From Escallonia rubra (taxonomy: Eukaryota > Streptophyta > Magnoliopsida > Escalloniales > Escalloniaceae): a stretch of 64,000 nt of DNA. Below the pieces are notes generated by a model. It was not told the DNA's origin and did not search any database. It saw nothing but the letters and a program-made list of their open reading frames with translations. Shown here piece by piece: positions 34,178 through 46,310 of the stretch. The stretch lies in the NCBI GenBank assembly GCA_033065855.1, contig JAVXUO010002000.1, positions 330,836 through 394,835 of the forward strand, given 5' to 3'. Numbering within the stretch: position 1 is the first letter of the stretch; the number at the start of each line of letters is the position of its first letter. Made by a program: the position numbers and the translations under genes.

Positions 34178-35899
34178 ATGCTTCATCACTTCATCAGGTC
34201 ACTCTCCACTTCAGCAACAGCAGCACCGAAAGCAGCTCCCAACTGGAGAACCCAAGTCAAACAATCCCAACTCGTTTCTCAAATCTCCTCCATTCTATTG
34301 CAGAGACTCAACTGGGGTCCCCTTCTCAAAACCCTAAACCTCTCATCCAAAATAACCCCATCTCTCTTCCTCCAAATCCTCCACAGAACCCAAACAAACC
34401 CGCAAATCTCCCTCAGTTTCTTCAACTGGGCTAAGAAAAACCTAGGGTTTCAACCGGACCTCAAAGCCCAATGCAAGCTGGCCCACATCCTAATCCGAGT
34501 CGGGTTATCCCAACCCGCAAGACCCATCTTGGATTCTTTGATCCAAGCCCACCCACCAACGCAGATTGTGGAATCATTGATTTGTTCATGTAGAGGTACC
34601 GATTCTCAGTCCCTTGTGTTTAGTTCTGTTGTTGAATGTTACTGCACGAAGGGGTTGTACTTTCAAGCTTTAGAGGTTTCTCAGAAATCTAAAGATCTTA
34701 GGCATGTGATTTTGGTTCAAGGTTGTAATCCGCTTGTTGGTTGTTTACAGGACAGAAATGTGATTCAACTAGTTTATTGTTGTTGTGCTTGGATGTTTCG
34801 TAATGGGGCTTTGATGAGTCAGTCTACTTGGTCTATAATTGCTAGAGTTCTATGCAAAGATGGAAAGTTTGAGAGGATTGTTAAGATTAAAGACATGGGC
34901 ATATGTAATTCTTTAGTGTACAATCTTTTAATTCATGGTTATAGTGAAGGAGGGAACTTCAAAGCTGCATTTGACAATTTAAATGAGGTGTGCAATAGGA
35001 AACTCGACCCGTGTTGTGGAACTTACTGTTCAATTCTTGACGGGGCTTGTAAATTTGAGGATGTTGAAGTGATTAAATTGATAATGGATGATTATCTGGT
35101 AGAAATGGGGTACATTCCGAAAGATTTGTTATTGGAATGTGATTTAGTGATTCAGAAGCTTTCTGACATGGGGAAGACGTATGCAGCGGAAATGGTCTTT
35201 AAGAGAGCGTCCGTTGAGAAGATTGAGTTGCAGGATGCTTCTTATGGGTGCATGCTAAGGGCATTTGCTAAGGAAGGTAAAGTAATGAAAGTAATTAAAA
35301 TGTATCGCGTTATGTTAGGGAAGGGAACTGTAGTGAGCGATCGCTGTTATTACACATTTGTGAATGCGATCTGCAAGGAATATCCCTCGGAGGAAATAAG
35401 CGAATTGTTGGCAGATATGATTATAAGACGTTTTACTCCTTGTTCCTCTGAACTCTGCAACTATATGACATCTCTATGTGATAAACGTAGATGGAGAGAA
35501 GCAGAAGAGCTTTTGAATGTCATTATAGATAAAGGGGTCTTGCCAGATTCTTTTTGCTGTTCTTCTTTGGTGTCACATTACTGCTCTAGCAGACGGGTTG
35601 ATTCAGCTGTTGCATTGCATACAAAGATGAAAGAATTGGAGGGTGCTTTGGATGCCGAGACATATAATATACTTCTCAATGGGCTGCTTAAAGAAAGAAG
35701 AGCTGAGGAGGCACTTGAAGTGTTTGACTACGTGAGGAGAAGAAATCTGCTATGCAGTGCAAGTTTTTCAATTATGATCTCTGGACTTTGTCGTGAAAAT
35801 GAATTGAGGAAAGCCATGAGGTTACATGATGAAATGTTGAAGATGGGTCTTAAACCTGATGGGAAAACGTATAAACGCTTGATTGCTAGTTTTAGGTAG
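34178..35899 (+). CDS. P-class pentatricopeptide repeat (PPR) protein
   Basis: An intronless frame of 573 residues from the first in-frame ATG (34178). The N-terminus MLHHFIRSLSTSATAAPKAA is basic, Ser-rich and lacks acidic residues, as expected for a mitochondrial or plastid targeting peptide. The body consists of tandem 35-residue helical hairpins. Clear repeats include YNLLIHGYSEGGNFKAAFDN, YGCMLRAFAKEGKVMKVIKM, YNILLNGLLKERRAEEALEV and FSIMISGLCRENELRKAMRL, the last followed by HDEMLKMGLKPDGKTYKRLI. There is no E, DYW or SMR domain, so it is P-class. Such proteins bind specific organelle transcripts and guide stability, splicing or translation. The target cannot be predicted here because many repeats are diverged. 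The open frame extends 31 codons upstream without an ATG. Confidence 0.92.
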   Translation: MLHHFIRSLSTSATAAPKAAPNWRTQVKQSQLVSQISSILLQRLNWGPLLKTLNLSSKITPSLFLQILHRTQTNPQISLSFFNWAKKNLGFQPDLKAQCKLAHILIRVGLSQPARPILDSLIQAHPPTQIVESLICSCRGTDSQSLVFSSVVECYCTKGLYFQALEVSQKSKDLRHVILVQGCNPLVGCLQDRNVIQLVYCCCAWMFRNGALMSQSTWSIIARVLCKDGKFERIVKIKDMGICNSLVYNLLIHGYSEGGNFKAAFDNLNEVCNRKLDPCCGTYCSILDGACKFEDVEVIKLIMDDYLVEMGYIPKDLLLECDLVIQKLSDMGKTYAAEMVFKRASVEKIELQDASYGCMLRAFAKEGKVMKVIKMYRVMLGKGTVVSDRCYYTFVNAICKEYPSEEISELLADMIIRRFTPCSSELCNYMTSLCDKRRWREAEELLNVIIDKGVLPDSFCCSSLVSHYCSSRRVDSAVALHTKMKELEGALDAETYNILLNGLLKERRAEEALEVFDYVRRRNLLCSASFSIMISGLCRENELRKAMRLHDEMLKMGLKPDGKTYKRLIASFR

Positions 35900-37880
35900 C
35901 TGCTAGCAGGCTTCCCATTGCTGTTCATATGTGCACTAGTAGACCTATACAATCAGAACCATCAAGCTGCTGGCTCGATACTATTCACACTATCATTGCA
36001 GTTCTTCTCTGGTAGTCTATGCCATTTTCAAATCCTGTAATTTTTCCTCAGTAGTGTGGTGATCACATATGTGGCAGACTCGTATAGCTAAGAAATCTTG
36101 TTGATTTGTTCTCTTTAGTTCGCATAGTTAGAATGTTAGTAGAAGCAGTGGTTGATTTAAGCACATCGTGAATGTGAGATCGGTTAGAATTCGATATGAT
36201 AAACATGCCAATACCTCTCTCTCTTCGATGTGGATCAACTTGTTTGTAATTGTGACCAAATTATACTTGGTAGTACACAGACTTGGAATCACTGACTGGT
36301 TTGTATGTTGATACTTTACCAAGTTCATTGACCTTTTTTCTGTACAGTGTTCATCTGTGCCTTGATATGATTTCTATGTTCCATACTGCTTTTCTTCTGT
36401 TTGGACAGAAACTTTATTCTAGGATGGCCTTGGCTTATGTTTTGGCCGACTCTAAGCAAATGTATTTTTTGCTTCTGGTGGCAACAACCAAAGTTAGTAC
36501 GTTCTGGAACTGTCCTACTTCAGTCTGTCACTGATTGGAAACAAATTTAAGAGCAAGACGTGGTTTCTTTCGTTACCGTTTCGAAAGTCACCACAACCTC
36601 GTACACTACATCAGTTCTTGACATAAACTGTTCAGCATTTTTCACCTTGAATTCAAAATACGATAGCAAAATCGTTTTTTCTGGAGGAGTTGGGTTTCTC
36701 GCGTTCTTTAAAGAAATTGCTCTGGCGGACGGTGCCACGTGATTTGCATACCCATTCCTGCAGCGGACATTGCTATTGACGGCAGCAAAATTTATCGACA
36801 ATTTATGGTCACTGTATGAGAGTGTTGTAGACTAGTCTTCCTAATAGGGTTGCGGTCAAAATCTTTACGACAATATAGGTTGGTTCCATTCCAAAAAAGC
36901 CATTAACATGCCATGAAACTCAGACATTGCCATACATAGTAAGACATGAAGGTGATTTGAACCCAAGCTAAAAAGGGTTAATAGTAATATTACGCGGCCA
37001 TATGGCAAAATGATGGCACACTTTATATTGTATCCACTTCTTCTGCTTTAAATTTGAAGATTAATTTGAGCTCTACTTATTCTTAGTCCCTGTGAAGCTC
37101 CTCTATAACAGTTCTCCTAAACTAACGCTTAATTTTACTCGAAGAGTGTCTTGAACTCAGTCATCCAGAACAATTGTTCATTCTATCGTGATACTAAATC
37201 ATGATAGATTATTGGCAGTTTTTTCCCGAAAAAATTTGGCTGTTGTTCGAGTTGAAAGAATCTTTCTCCTACCTCTCATATAGCGACAATTAATTAAAAC
37301 TTTATGGTTTCAATAGCTTTTATCTAATGACGCTAATAAAGACTATTAATAATTGTGATTGAAAGTATTAGCAGAAAAATCACAAGAAATATTTATCGAC
37401 TATTAACTCGGTAGCAGTAAAAGTTTGTTCCTTTCCTAACAAATATAATCAACGCTAGGGCTAACTTTAAATTACTGCAAGAGAAAATCAATCGACTGAG
37501 GCATCTCAAGACCGCGAGTTGTTTGAATCGGTTAACGGTGCTAAAGAGCCTCATTCCAACCTTTGGCAAAGTAATTAGCAAGGTAATTGAGGATTCGTTC
37601 CTGTCACTAAAGAATTTAACTTTGAGCCTATTTCGCTACAAAAATGATCTAGCATGAATCAACGATTGTGTTTTAAAAAAAAAAACGATGGCGTTTGGTC
37701 CACGTGTGAGAACACTCTATTCGCGCTGTTAAAACATCTTTCAACCTTTTGTCGCAAATTAGCAATTGTACCTTAAGCATACTTGCTTGTACGATGCGTA
37801 TTGACTATACGTAACTTACACAACGTATGTAAGCGGACAGTCAACAAAACCCCCGTTGCTCACTCTTCGACCACCGCAAA
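35900..37880. other. Intergenic between PPR and OST3/6 genes
   Basis: No gene was recognised. A MITE of the TAGCGACAATTAAT family lies near 37255-37425. The last 150 bases before 37881 should hold the OST3/6 promoter and leader. Confidence 0.45.
37255..37425. mobile_element. MITE, TAGCGACAATTAAT family
   Basis: CTCATATAGCGACAATTAAT (about 37276-37295) and the opposite-end sequence TTATCGACTATTAACTC (about 37392) match the two ends of the MITE at 47249-47444. Both copies also carry TCCTAC just outside the arms. No clear target duplication. Limits are approximate. Confidence 0.55.
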
Positions 37881-38906
37881 ATGGCGATCTCCTCCACCCC
37901 CACCCTCCTCCTCCTCCTCTTCCTCCTCATCCTACCCTCCGCCATCCTCTCATCCGATCCCGATTCCTCCGCCGTAAGCGAACTCCTCCACCTCCAATCC
38001 CAGTCAAAATCCGGTCTCATCCATCTCTCGGACCACCTCCTCCGCCGCGTCCCCCACCCCCCCCCCCCCCCCCGTCCCTTCTCCCTCCTCATCTTCTTCG
38101 ACGCCCAGCAGCTCCACGACAAAACTGAGCTCCGCCTCAAGCACCTAAAGTCCGAATTCTCCCTCCTCGCCACCTCCTTCATCCAAAACAACCCATCGAA
38201 CCCTAACATCTTCTTCGCCGATATTGAATTCAAAGAATCCCAATCATCCTTCGGCCTCTTCGGCGTCCAGGCCCTCCCTCACATCCGCCTCGTCGGCCCA
38301 GAGGCCAAAGACCCCAAATCCGACTCCATACAGATGGACTCGAACGATTTCTCGAACCTCGCCGAGTCCATGGCCCAGTTTGTCGAGTCAAAGACCGGAC
38401 TCACCGTCGGGCCAATCCATCGCCCACCCATGTTGTCGAAGACCCAAAACGGTCTACTTGTCTTGGCATTTTTGATCTCGTTGCCATTTTTGGTGAAAAG
38501 GGTTTTGTCAGGTGAGACTTTGTTGCACGATTGGAGGATTTGGCTATCTGGGGCAGTTTCGGTGTACTTTTTTAGCGTTTCGGGTGCGATGCACAACATT
38601 ATTAGGAAAATGCCGATGTTTTTGGCGGACAGGGAGGACCCATCGAAGCTGGTTTTCTTTTACCAGGGGTCCGGAATGCAGCTGGGGGCGGAGGGGTTCG
38701 CGGTGGGGTTCTTGTATTCCATTGTGGGGATAATGCTGGCGTTTGTGACACATGTGCTGGTTAGGGTGAGGAACGTGACGGTGCAGAGGTTTGTGATGGT
38801 TGTGGTGCTGTTGGTCTCGTTCTGGGCGGTCAAGAAGGTGGTGTTTCTGGATAATTGGAAGACTGGGTACGGGATCCATGCATACTGGCCTTCGAGGTGG
38901 ACTTGA
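37881..38906 (+). CDS. OST3/6: Oligosaccharyltransferase OST3/OST6 subunit
   Basis: An intronless frame of 341 residues. A signal peptide (residues about 1-24, rich in Leu) leads to an ER-lumenal thioredoxin-like domain (about 60-180), then four membrane segments (about 191-206, 220-238, 270-293, 302-320) and the family C-terminus TGYGIHAYWPSRWT. This is the OST3/OST6 (TUSC3/MagT1) subunit of the complex that transfers glycans to Asn in the ER. The lumenal domain has no CxxC redox motif at the FFDAQQLHDKTEL position, unlike yeast and animal relatives; my recollection is that plant members commonly lack it. A run of 17 C at 38057-38073 encodes part of the HPPPPPRPF loop, so copy number there decides the reading frame; it is in frame in this sequence. 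Confidence 0.93.
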   Translation: MAISSTPTLLLLLFLLILPSAILSSDPDSSAVSELLHLQSQSKSGLIHLSDHLLRRVPHPPPPPRPFSLLIFFDAQQLHDKTELRLKHLKSEFSLLATSFIQNNPSNPNIFFADIEFKESQSSFGLFGVQALPHIRLVGPEAKDPKSDSIQMDSNDFSNLAESMAQFVESKTGLTVGPIHRPPMLSKTQNGLLVLAFLISLPFLVKRVLSGETLLHDWRIWLSGAVSVYFFSVSGAMHNIIRKMPMFLADREDPSKLVFFYQGSGMQLGAEGFAVGFLYSIVGIMLAFVTHVLVRVRNVTVQRFVMVVVLLVSFWAVKKVVFLDNWKTGYGIHAYWPSRWT

Positions 38907-39265
38907 TAGCGGACGAGGGATTGGAGTTTATTTTCAGTTAGGTAAAAGTTTTATTTACTAGTTTGAATGTGTACGTCATAGTCGAAAAGAATTGGTCACA
39001 CAGAATAAATTCAGCTTCTTAACTGGATGTATTGTTGATTTTTAACTGCTACACTGCTAGTAAAATTTTGGGTGGTAATGATATGCCTCGAGATTTGATC
39101 ATCCAGTATGATGTTTTAATACCTTTCTTAAGTGTTGCTATTAGAATTATTCAGGAAAGTGAGATAGTGGCTATTCTGCAGATGTATTTTTGGTTCTATA
39201 GTTGCATTTCCCCAGCAATGCTAAATTAGATTTAAGCTTTTAGTGATTGCCTCTTTTAAATGGGT

Positions 39266-39562
39266 GAGAGAATCAGCAGTGTGTTATTTAACCCTGCATT
39301 GGTGAGTTGTTAGGCATATGCAAAATTTCTGTCTTAGTGGATTGCTTGGCTTGTTGAAATAGTAAAATATGAATTTAGCTTGAGCACAGAAGGTGTCCTG
39401 CCATCAATTTTCTGAGAGAATCAGCAGTGTGTTATTTAACCCTGCATTGGTGAGTTGTTAGGCATATGCAAAAGTTCTGTCTTAGTGGATTGCTTGGCTT
39501 GTTGAAATAGTAAAATATGAATTTAGCATGAGCACAGAAGGTGTCCTTTCATCAATTTTCTG
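39266..39562 (+). repeat. Recent tandem duplication, 148-bp period
   Basis: The unit starting GAGAGAATCAGCAGTGTGTT at 39266 is repeated from 39414 with only a few substitutions over its full 148 bases. It lies about 360 bases after the OST3/6 stop codon. Confidence 0.95.
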
Positions 39563-42052
39563 GAACAACCCCCCCTTCTCTCTCTCTTTCCTCCCCTCCC
39601 TTTCCCCGACAAACACTTAATGTGAGTGAGGCTCTCACCGTTCTGAGATCTGAAGAGGCTTAGGTGTACGCAACCTCTTCTCCATGTCTTTTGAAGTTAA
39701 TTTCTTTGTCAAGCAGAGTCTTAGATGTACATTTTTGTGCTGTGCTAGAAATAGCTTGTGCCATATTTTGTCTTATGGAACCTGCAATTTGTGTGTTAGT
39801 TTTCCATTAGTGATCATCGTGTTCTGAATACAGGTGCAAGTTATGTAAGTAATGATGCAGTTGCAACATTGAATAGCTGGCTCCAAGCTTATGCAAACCT
39901 GCTTGAATATACAGTTTTGCCTCTTTAACTTCATCTCCTAGTGTGGATCTAGTTTAATTGCTTTAAAGAAGACTGATGAGGGAAGTAAGAAAGAGTACTT
40001 TTTATTTTTACTTGAATCATGTTATTAGCTGGTATCTTTGAAAAAAAAATAGTTGACATTTAACCATTGTAATTATCAGTAGAGAGTTCAAGTTACAGAT
40101 GCTGCGATTGTGTGCGTGCTCATGGTCACGTGCTTGGTGGTGCTTCTATGTAGTTGGTATGACATACTAGAGGTGCTTTTTGAAAATATGTTCTGCTACT
40201 TAAATTAACTATTGGCTCTTTGTTACCTTTGAGAGACAACTGGTAATAGTGTCATTAATTGAGGCATCACATATGCTTATGTAAACTTTTGCGAGGAAGG
40301 TATCAGGAATCACTTGAGACATAGGTTTTGCTGTCAACTCTTGTCATTTCAGTGGTGTTTTGAGGCGATCCTTCAGATCTCGTGACGGGTTCTTTTGGCA
40401 TGTTCCTGTGTATTGTCACATGGCAGGTGTAGTGAGTGGTGGTTTTCTCCCGCAGAAGGGTTTTGCGTGCAATTTCATTGTGTTCTGCCCATTTTCTTAG
40501 GATTGCATGGTATGATACATGGGATACCAAGTTTCTTGTGCCTTTGTACAGAGAAGCTCAAGAGGCCGCACTCTAGCTCAACTTCAGCCTAGGTAACGCT
40601 AAGGTTTTTAAAACCGATTAAAACCGACACTCATGTTTCTCAATCACCGAGGGATTGGCGCGGTATTGAGGTCTGGGGCCTTTTAATTTGTTGGATTGTG
40701 TATAAGCCATATTGAGTCTTTGGACTGCACCTCTTGCACTTTGGTAGCTCTATTGAATACCAGTTCCAATTAGAGACATCCAACGCTCTTCTTATTTCGT
40801 TAGCTTCGGACAGGATTGACCAGATGACACTCTTTGTCGAAGCACTGGATTGGAAGTCATTCTGATCTGGCCATATTGCCTTTTCCTCTTTGGCGCTTTT
40901 TTTGCATGTACTCATGATGCTAAACCCTTGAAGAATATATAGCCCAGGAAAAATTCCATTTCTTGTCCGGCATGTAAGCCTATGTTACATAGACTAGGTA
41001 TAAGTGTCCAAGTCGGGTATGTGTCTAAGTGTTGGATTCGTCTAATTTTTAGAACACAAGGCACTGGAACACGGCAGAATATTTCTGTTTATGGGTACTT
41101 GTTATTTATTTCGTATTATGTGAAGCACATGGTTCCAGTGATAATTGTGGCATATTCTACGAGATATGTTGGACACATATCTCATACCTATTTTCAAGTG
41201 TCGGTGTTCGACACGTATTCTGGAGAGTCAATGTAACAGATATATCACCTTGTCGTTTGGTTTTAGAACGTAGAAATTTCAAACTTGTGTAGGTGTTGTA
41301 TGGTAGACAACGTTCTTGTATTCAATACATGCAGAAATTACCTCTTATGCAATGTTCGCACTAAGGAGCCAAGTAATGGAATCACAAGGTTCTTTACAAA
41401 TCAAAACCCGCTTGAATTTGGGTCTATATAGAATACGGACTCTTTGAAGACGGTGGGATAGTGTAGAACACAAGAAGGTATTACAGCATATAACATACTC
41501 GATCTGCAAAACTCTTTAAGTTTTTCTTTTACGTTGCTACAGAATTTATTGGGAATATGACCTTTATGCCTTCGAGGACAAGGATCCATCAACATCTGAA
41601 ACGAATCTTAGAGGAGGATTCTCCAATCTGTTGAAGGGCATTGAGCTTCTCGAATGGAACTGTCAACTTCTGGGACTCGCCTGATTATTTTCTGAGTTCA
41701 CGTATTCCGTCGATTTCCAAAAGGAGCTATCAACTTATTGAAGTTCGGAGATGTCGTGAGGCTTTCGAATGATAACATCTCTCACCTCTCTATGAACTCG
41801 GTGACACAATCCAACGGGTTCTATCTGAGTTTGAACATGATAGTCTAGTGCTTGTTTATTATGAAATTTCAGAAATGAATTTTGTTCAGCAACTGAAAAT
41901 TTATCGTCATGGGTAATCTCATGCTGCGGATCGGACAAAGATGTGCCCTCGAGCACACCGACCTCTTCTCCTCCTCCTCCTTTCCCACGGGGCATCCAAG
42001 CAACTTGCAGACCCAGTTACTCAGGTTACATTTGACGCATGTTACATTTTAC

Positions 42053-42134
42053 TTTCAAACCTGCGTGTGCTTTACTTTCATATAAACGTGCTAACAGATT
42101 CTTCTTTGAAAGTAAAACACACGGGGGTTTGAAA
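42053..42134. repeat. Short inverted repeat (foldback)
   Basis: TTTCAAACCTGCGTGTGCTT (42053 on, arm continuing to 42080) pairs with the arm at 42105-42134 (AAAACACACGGGGGTTTGAA), with a loop of about 24 bases. It is probably a very small MITE or its remnant. Confidence 0.75.
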
Positions 42135-43222
42135 CCAATAATAAACTACGAGATAAAGCAGAAAAGGAGTCAGTCGCTGGGGTAGATAACGAGGCCGAGA
42201 CACATCGTGTATTAATATGATAGCATGCGACCCCAATCCCTACACAAAACATGTTAGAATCGAAGGACATGTTAGAATCGAAGGACGTATATATGATCAA
42301 GGTAATCATCTTCGGTTGCGTGCACTGACAAGGAGAAGTATGAATCACCGACGCCTCCGTGTTGAGATAGTGTGACCGAGGGAGAGGCATAGGTGAGCAG
42401 TTTGGTTGTGGCGTCTTCTCATGAGGTGTCGACAGTCTTTTCTGATCTCTCCGTAAGGGTGTTTTTCACTTTCAGTATGTTCGATTATTAAGAGAACTAC
42501 CATGACGCCCATCAGTGGATTATGTATAACTCTAATAATGCACTACTAGATTCTAAAAGCGTCGATGTGCACCGAAGTTGACCCCATTGCCGAGCTCAAA
42601 GCGCGTTTGGTCTCGACAAAATTCTCTTCCAAAGAGCGTTTTTGTAATGCGCTGTAGAGTTTAAAGTGGTCGTAGCTTCGATCTTCCTCTTCCTTTATCT
42701 TTTGGGAAGGAAAAGTCTTCCGGAAAAGATGATATTCCACACTTTCAGTTCAAAACAGGGGAGAAGAAGAAAACACGCATGAAATGGGCCACATATCTTA
42801 GCAATCCGTTACTTCTGCATCGGATTGCTATAACCCTTTACCCTCATGCCTGGGGTATTCTAGCAATCTGTTACCCCTGTAATACTTTTGTGTGCTTGTA
42901 ATTTGTGAAACTTTTCAGAGTCCTTTATGCAAAAGAAGTACTTTCGGTTGATTGCTTCAAGGAGATGCTCTAGAGCACATTGTGCTTTTTCACAATGTTG
43001 CGTGCCAATGCAGCTGAGTTTTGATGCCCTCATTATATATCCCTTTCCTCCTATTCTCATGTACAGTTCTTCTGAAGTGAGCAACACTCTTGTTAATCAC
43101 CGCTCTCGCTCCCGTTTGTTTGTCCACGTTGTTCGCTTTTGCGCTCTCACTTTCCCTTGTGCTTGCGCTCTGCTCAACAAGCCGGTGACATAGGATATAG
43201 GACTGGGGGAGGAGAAAGGGAG

Positions 43223-44020
43223 ATGGAACATCAAGTTGAGATGGTGGGAAGGGCATTTGTGGATCACTACTACAACCTCTTTGACAGTGATAGGGCTTCT
43301 CTCTCGTCTCTCTACCATCCGACGTCCATGCTCAGCTTTGAGGGCCAGAAGGTGCATGGGGTCGATGAGATTTGCAGTAAGCTTAAGAATTTGCCGTTTG
43401 GTCAATGTCATCATGTCATTAGCACCGTCGACACTCAGCCTTCGTCGTTCCCTGGAGGCATCATGGTTCTTGTTAGTGGCAGCCTCCATTTGCCTGGAGA
43501 GGACCATCCTCTTCGGTTCAGCCAGGTTCTCTCTCTCTCTCTCTCTCTCTCTCAATCTCTCTCACGCGCGCATAATAACATGGCAACGACATTGGCGCGC
43601 ATTTTTCTTGAGAAATTCACGAGTGGAAGTTTGGTAACCGGTAAAAAGATTTGTTACTAAAAGTGGTATTCTATCATACGAAATGCACTTATTATCGCCA
43701 ATCACCCCTCGGTTTTTTCTAAGAGACGCAAATTGTTCAATTGCTTTTGATAAGGGTATTTTAGTATAATCGTAATGTAAACCGGATTCTGGCATTCAAG
43801 CAAGGAGATACATCAATTTTTGTCGAACTCAGTTGATCCAATTTTTAAGTTTTGACCATTTCTGCTGCTAAGAAGGTTATGTGTAGTTTCTTACCGACAT
43901 CTTTCATGAACTTGGTTTAACAATTCGATGTTGTCACTTTTGCAGATGTTTCAATTGATTCCCATGCCAGAGGGAAGCTTTTTTGTGCAGAATGATGTAT
44001 TCCGCCTTAACTATGGTTGA
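43223..44020 (+). CDS. NTF2: Nuclear transport factor 2 (NTF2)
   Basis: Two exons (43223-43525 and 43946-44020) separated by a GT-AG intron give 125 residues, the normal plant NTF2 length. The protein starts MEHQVEMVGRAFVDHYYNLF and carries the family landmarks SMLSFEGQKVHGVDEI, HHVISTVDTQPS and FRLNYG at the C-terminus. NTF2 is a cytosolic homodimer that binds Ran-GDP and FxFG nucleoporins and returns Ran to the nucleus. The start is the first ATG that gives the family N-terminus; the same frame is open upstream but without support. A (CT)n tract (43527-43553) begins immediately after the exon 1 donor. It coincides with the left edge of the tandem duplication: a second copy of this intron and exon 2 lies at about 51735-52202. 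Confidence 0.95.
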
Positions 44021-44622
44021 AATCTAACCATTCTCGGATGTTTGATTGGGCGGTGATCCGTGAATTCTTCTAAAAATATAATAAGAATGCTATTTCCTAT
44101 TTTCTCTATCTTCCAAATAAAAGCAAAACCGTGTAAAATGGACTAGGACTAATGAAGAGGAAATTATTGTGCAAGTTTTCCTCATTTTTCTACATTGTGG
44201 AATTCAATGCCTTTGTTTCACTAGATTTTTTAATGTGTGAGAATAAGAAGACACCCTTTCTCGTGATCAATCCGACCACTTTCTTCATCCCTCGAAGGAG
44301 GAGGAGAATAGAGCCAGGAGGGAGAAGTTAAACATAAGATAATCGCATGTTATACTGTAAAACATTTATAAACAACTTTCTGTGGTGGTCGTGGAAAAAG
44401 CAAGATTCTCATAGAATATAACGAGCATGAGAGAGGAAAAAACAAAAAGAATTAACATGCTCCTTTGTGTAACATTTTTTCTCGGATTCCAACCAAGCCT
44501 TAGGTTATGTTCACAATACTCAAACTTGATTGTCAAGGTTAATTTCTCAGGTGTGGAGGCTCCAACAAATCATTCTTGGGAGGCACTCATCGGGTCCGGT
44601 CAAAGAAGACTTGTTACGTGAG

Positions 44623-45284
44623 GAGGGACGGATCCAGAAAGTTTAATCGGGGGCGCCAAAAAGACATAAAAAAATTGATGACTAACATAAAAGAATAAAG
44701 AAGGTTTAAGTTCATCAACATTACTACTGCTAACATTTTTTGTTTGAAAGAACTAACCAATTGTGTGTGACTTTGACTTCCCCATCTACAAAAATAAGCA
44801 TATTATAATTAACGCAACTATTGAATACGTTAAATGCATAGTAAATTAATTAGTTCGTGTTTTTCGTAACTATTGAATACATTAATAATATAAGAATTAA
44901 ACTAATGAATAGCGTAACTATTGAAATAGCGTAACAATTGAATACGTTAATACTATAATTAGCGTAACTATTGAATTTGTTAATACTCCAAGAATTAAAC
45001 TATAAACAAAAGAACTCATCTTGATCAATTCGTGTTTTTTTGGTAATCTGGAAATTTGAAATTTGAGATTTGGAAGAATGAAGAATGAGAATGAAGAAGA
45101 TTATGACGGCCGATGACACAAAGAATAAATAATACAACAAATAAAACCCTAATTAATAAGTTACGATATAATGGCATTTTCGTAAATATGTGAAATGTGA
45201 GTATTATTATCAATAACTAAAAACAAATCCAAAAAATTGGGGGGTGCCGTGGCCCCCCCGGGCCATGCTACAGTTCCGTCCCTG
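44623..45284. mobile_element. hAT-like non-autonomous element, 662 bp
   Basis: Ends AGGGACGGATCC (left) and TTCCGTCCCT (right) are short inverted repeats. TACGTGAG lies on both sides (44615-44622 and 45285-45292), an exact 8-bp target duplication as made by hAT transposases. The inside is AT-rich with imperfect repeats of GCGTAACTATTGAATACGTT between 44810 and 45000. No transposase. The element is absent from the corresponding place in copy B. Confidence 0.88.
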
Positions 45285-46076
45285 TACGTGAGACCGCGTG
45301 CAGACTTTGTTTGCACCGTAATTGCACACTTTGTTTAGATGACAAGATCTTATTAATCAGTTTTAAAGATGACGTGGAGAGTCATTCCCACCTAAAATAC
45401 CCGTCAATTTCCACAAAACACGTGATTTTACAAACTTCTTCTAAGACAAAAGGAAATAACACAAATCCATATTGTCCAAACCTATAGTCTCACGTTGGCA
45501 AAACATGAAAGTGGTACAAAGTTTTGTTCTATAGTCATAATAATGTTGGCCTTATATACACTATTGTGGTAAACCTATGGTCCACATTGATTCGCATATC
45601 ACAATAATCTTTCTTTGCCCCCTATTATACAAGAAGTTATTCAATAAAAAACTATAGCTGGTGGACAAATCCGCCGACATCTTCATCAACAATCACATGC
45701 TCTAAAGTTTGGACAAAGTTTCGCAAAAGCCATTGGGGTGGGGTGGGGTGACGATTAATGCTCAAACCCATTTACCATCCGGCATGATCTTAATGTGTTG
45801 TTTATTTTAAAATTTAAGAACCAGTGAGTTTAAGTAGATAATAGATGGGTGTTCATTTAACCATATAGATAGTCTACCTTTTTTAAATGAAAAGTTTCCG
45901 TAACCTAAATTTTTTCTTATCTTCTCTCTCACAATGTCACCACGTAAAAAGTATGCCGCCGCCGCCACTTTTGCTTCGCGTTCGGGGGTGACCGTCATTT
46001 CTCCGGTTTTCTCTGTCACAAGTCAACTCTACGATGACTTAAAGTTATTTACTGAGCTTTGGTCCGAAAAGGTGAG

Positions 46077-46114
<38 letters not shown>
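46077..46114 (+). repeat. (TA)n microsatellite
   Basis: About nineteen TA units, directly before the truncated SINE in the copy A spacer. Confidence 0.95.
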
Positions 46115-46116
<2 letters not shown>

Positions 46117-46310
46117 TACAAAAATTGGCAGAACCGTAAGGCTTTGATTCAACCGGTAGAGAGTATTGTGCCTCGAAAACCTACAAGGCCACCACATATA
46201 TTTGAGCTCCCGATTCCCGCACCTATGTCGGAGCCGAAGCGCATGCATGAGACCCTAACCAGGTAGTATGCCTGAATTGAGATCTTGAGAACCGCTGAAC
46301 CAATTCCTTA
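46117..46310 (-). mobile_element. SINE copy, internally deleted
   Basis: The stretch GATTCCCGCACCTATGTCGG (about 46213), GTATTGTGCCTCGA (about 46164) and GAGATCTTGAGAACCG (about 46279) match the complete reverse-strand SINE at 63579-63856 in the same order. The segment that should hold the RNA polymerase III B box is missing here. The matching position in copy B has no such sequence, so it arrived after the duplication or was lost from copy B. Confidence 0.75.

Larger units (their letters stand above)
38907..42900. other. Long intergenic stretch, no gene recognised
   Basis: The first several hundred bases should contain the OST3/6 3'UTR. Separate entries cover a tandem repeat (39266-39562) and a foldback hairpin (42053-42134). 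Between them are short open frames (for example at 40395-40915) with no family resemblance. Near 41000-41230 GTGTC/GACAC words resemble the MULE family at 6863-7680. A 19-bp unit CATGTTAGAATCGAAGGAC is repeated back to back near 42249-42286. Confidence 0.4.

Noticed and set aside
40640-40915. 91-codon reverse open frame
   Set aside because: No family recognised and no splice partners found; it could be a relic but cannot be supported.
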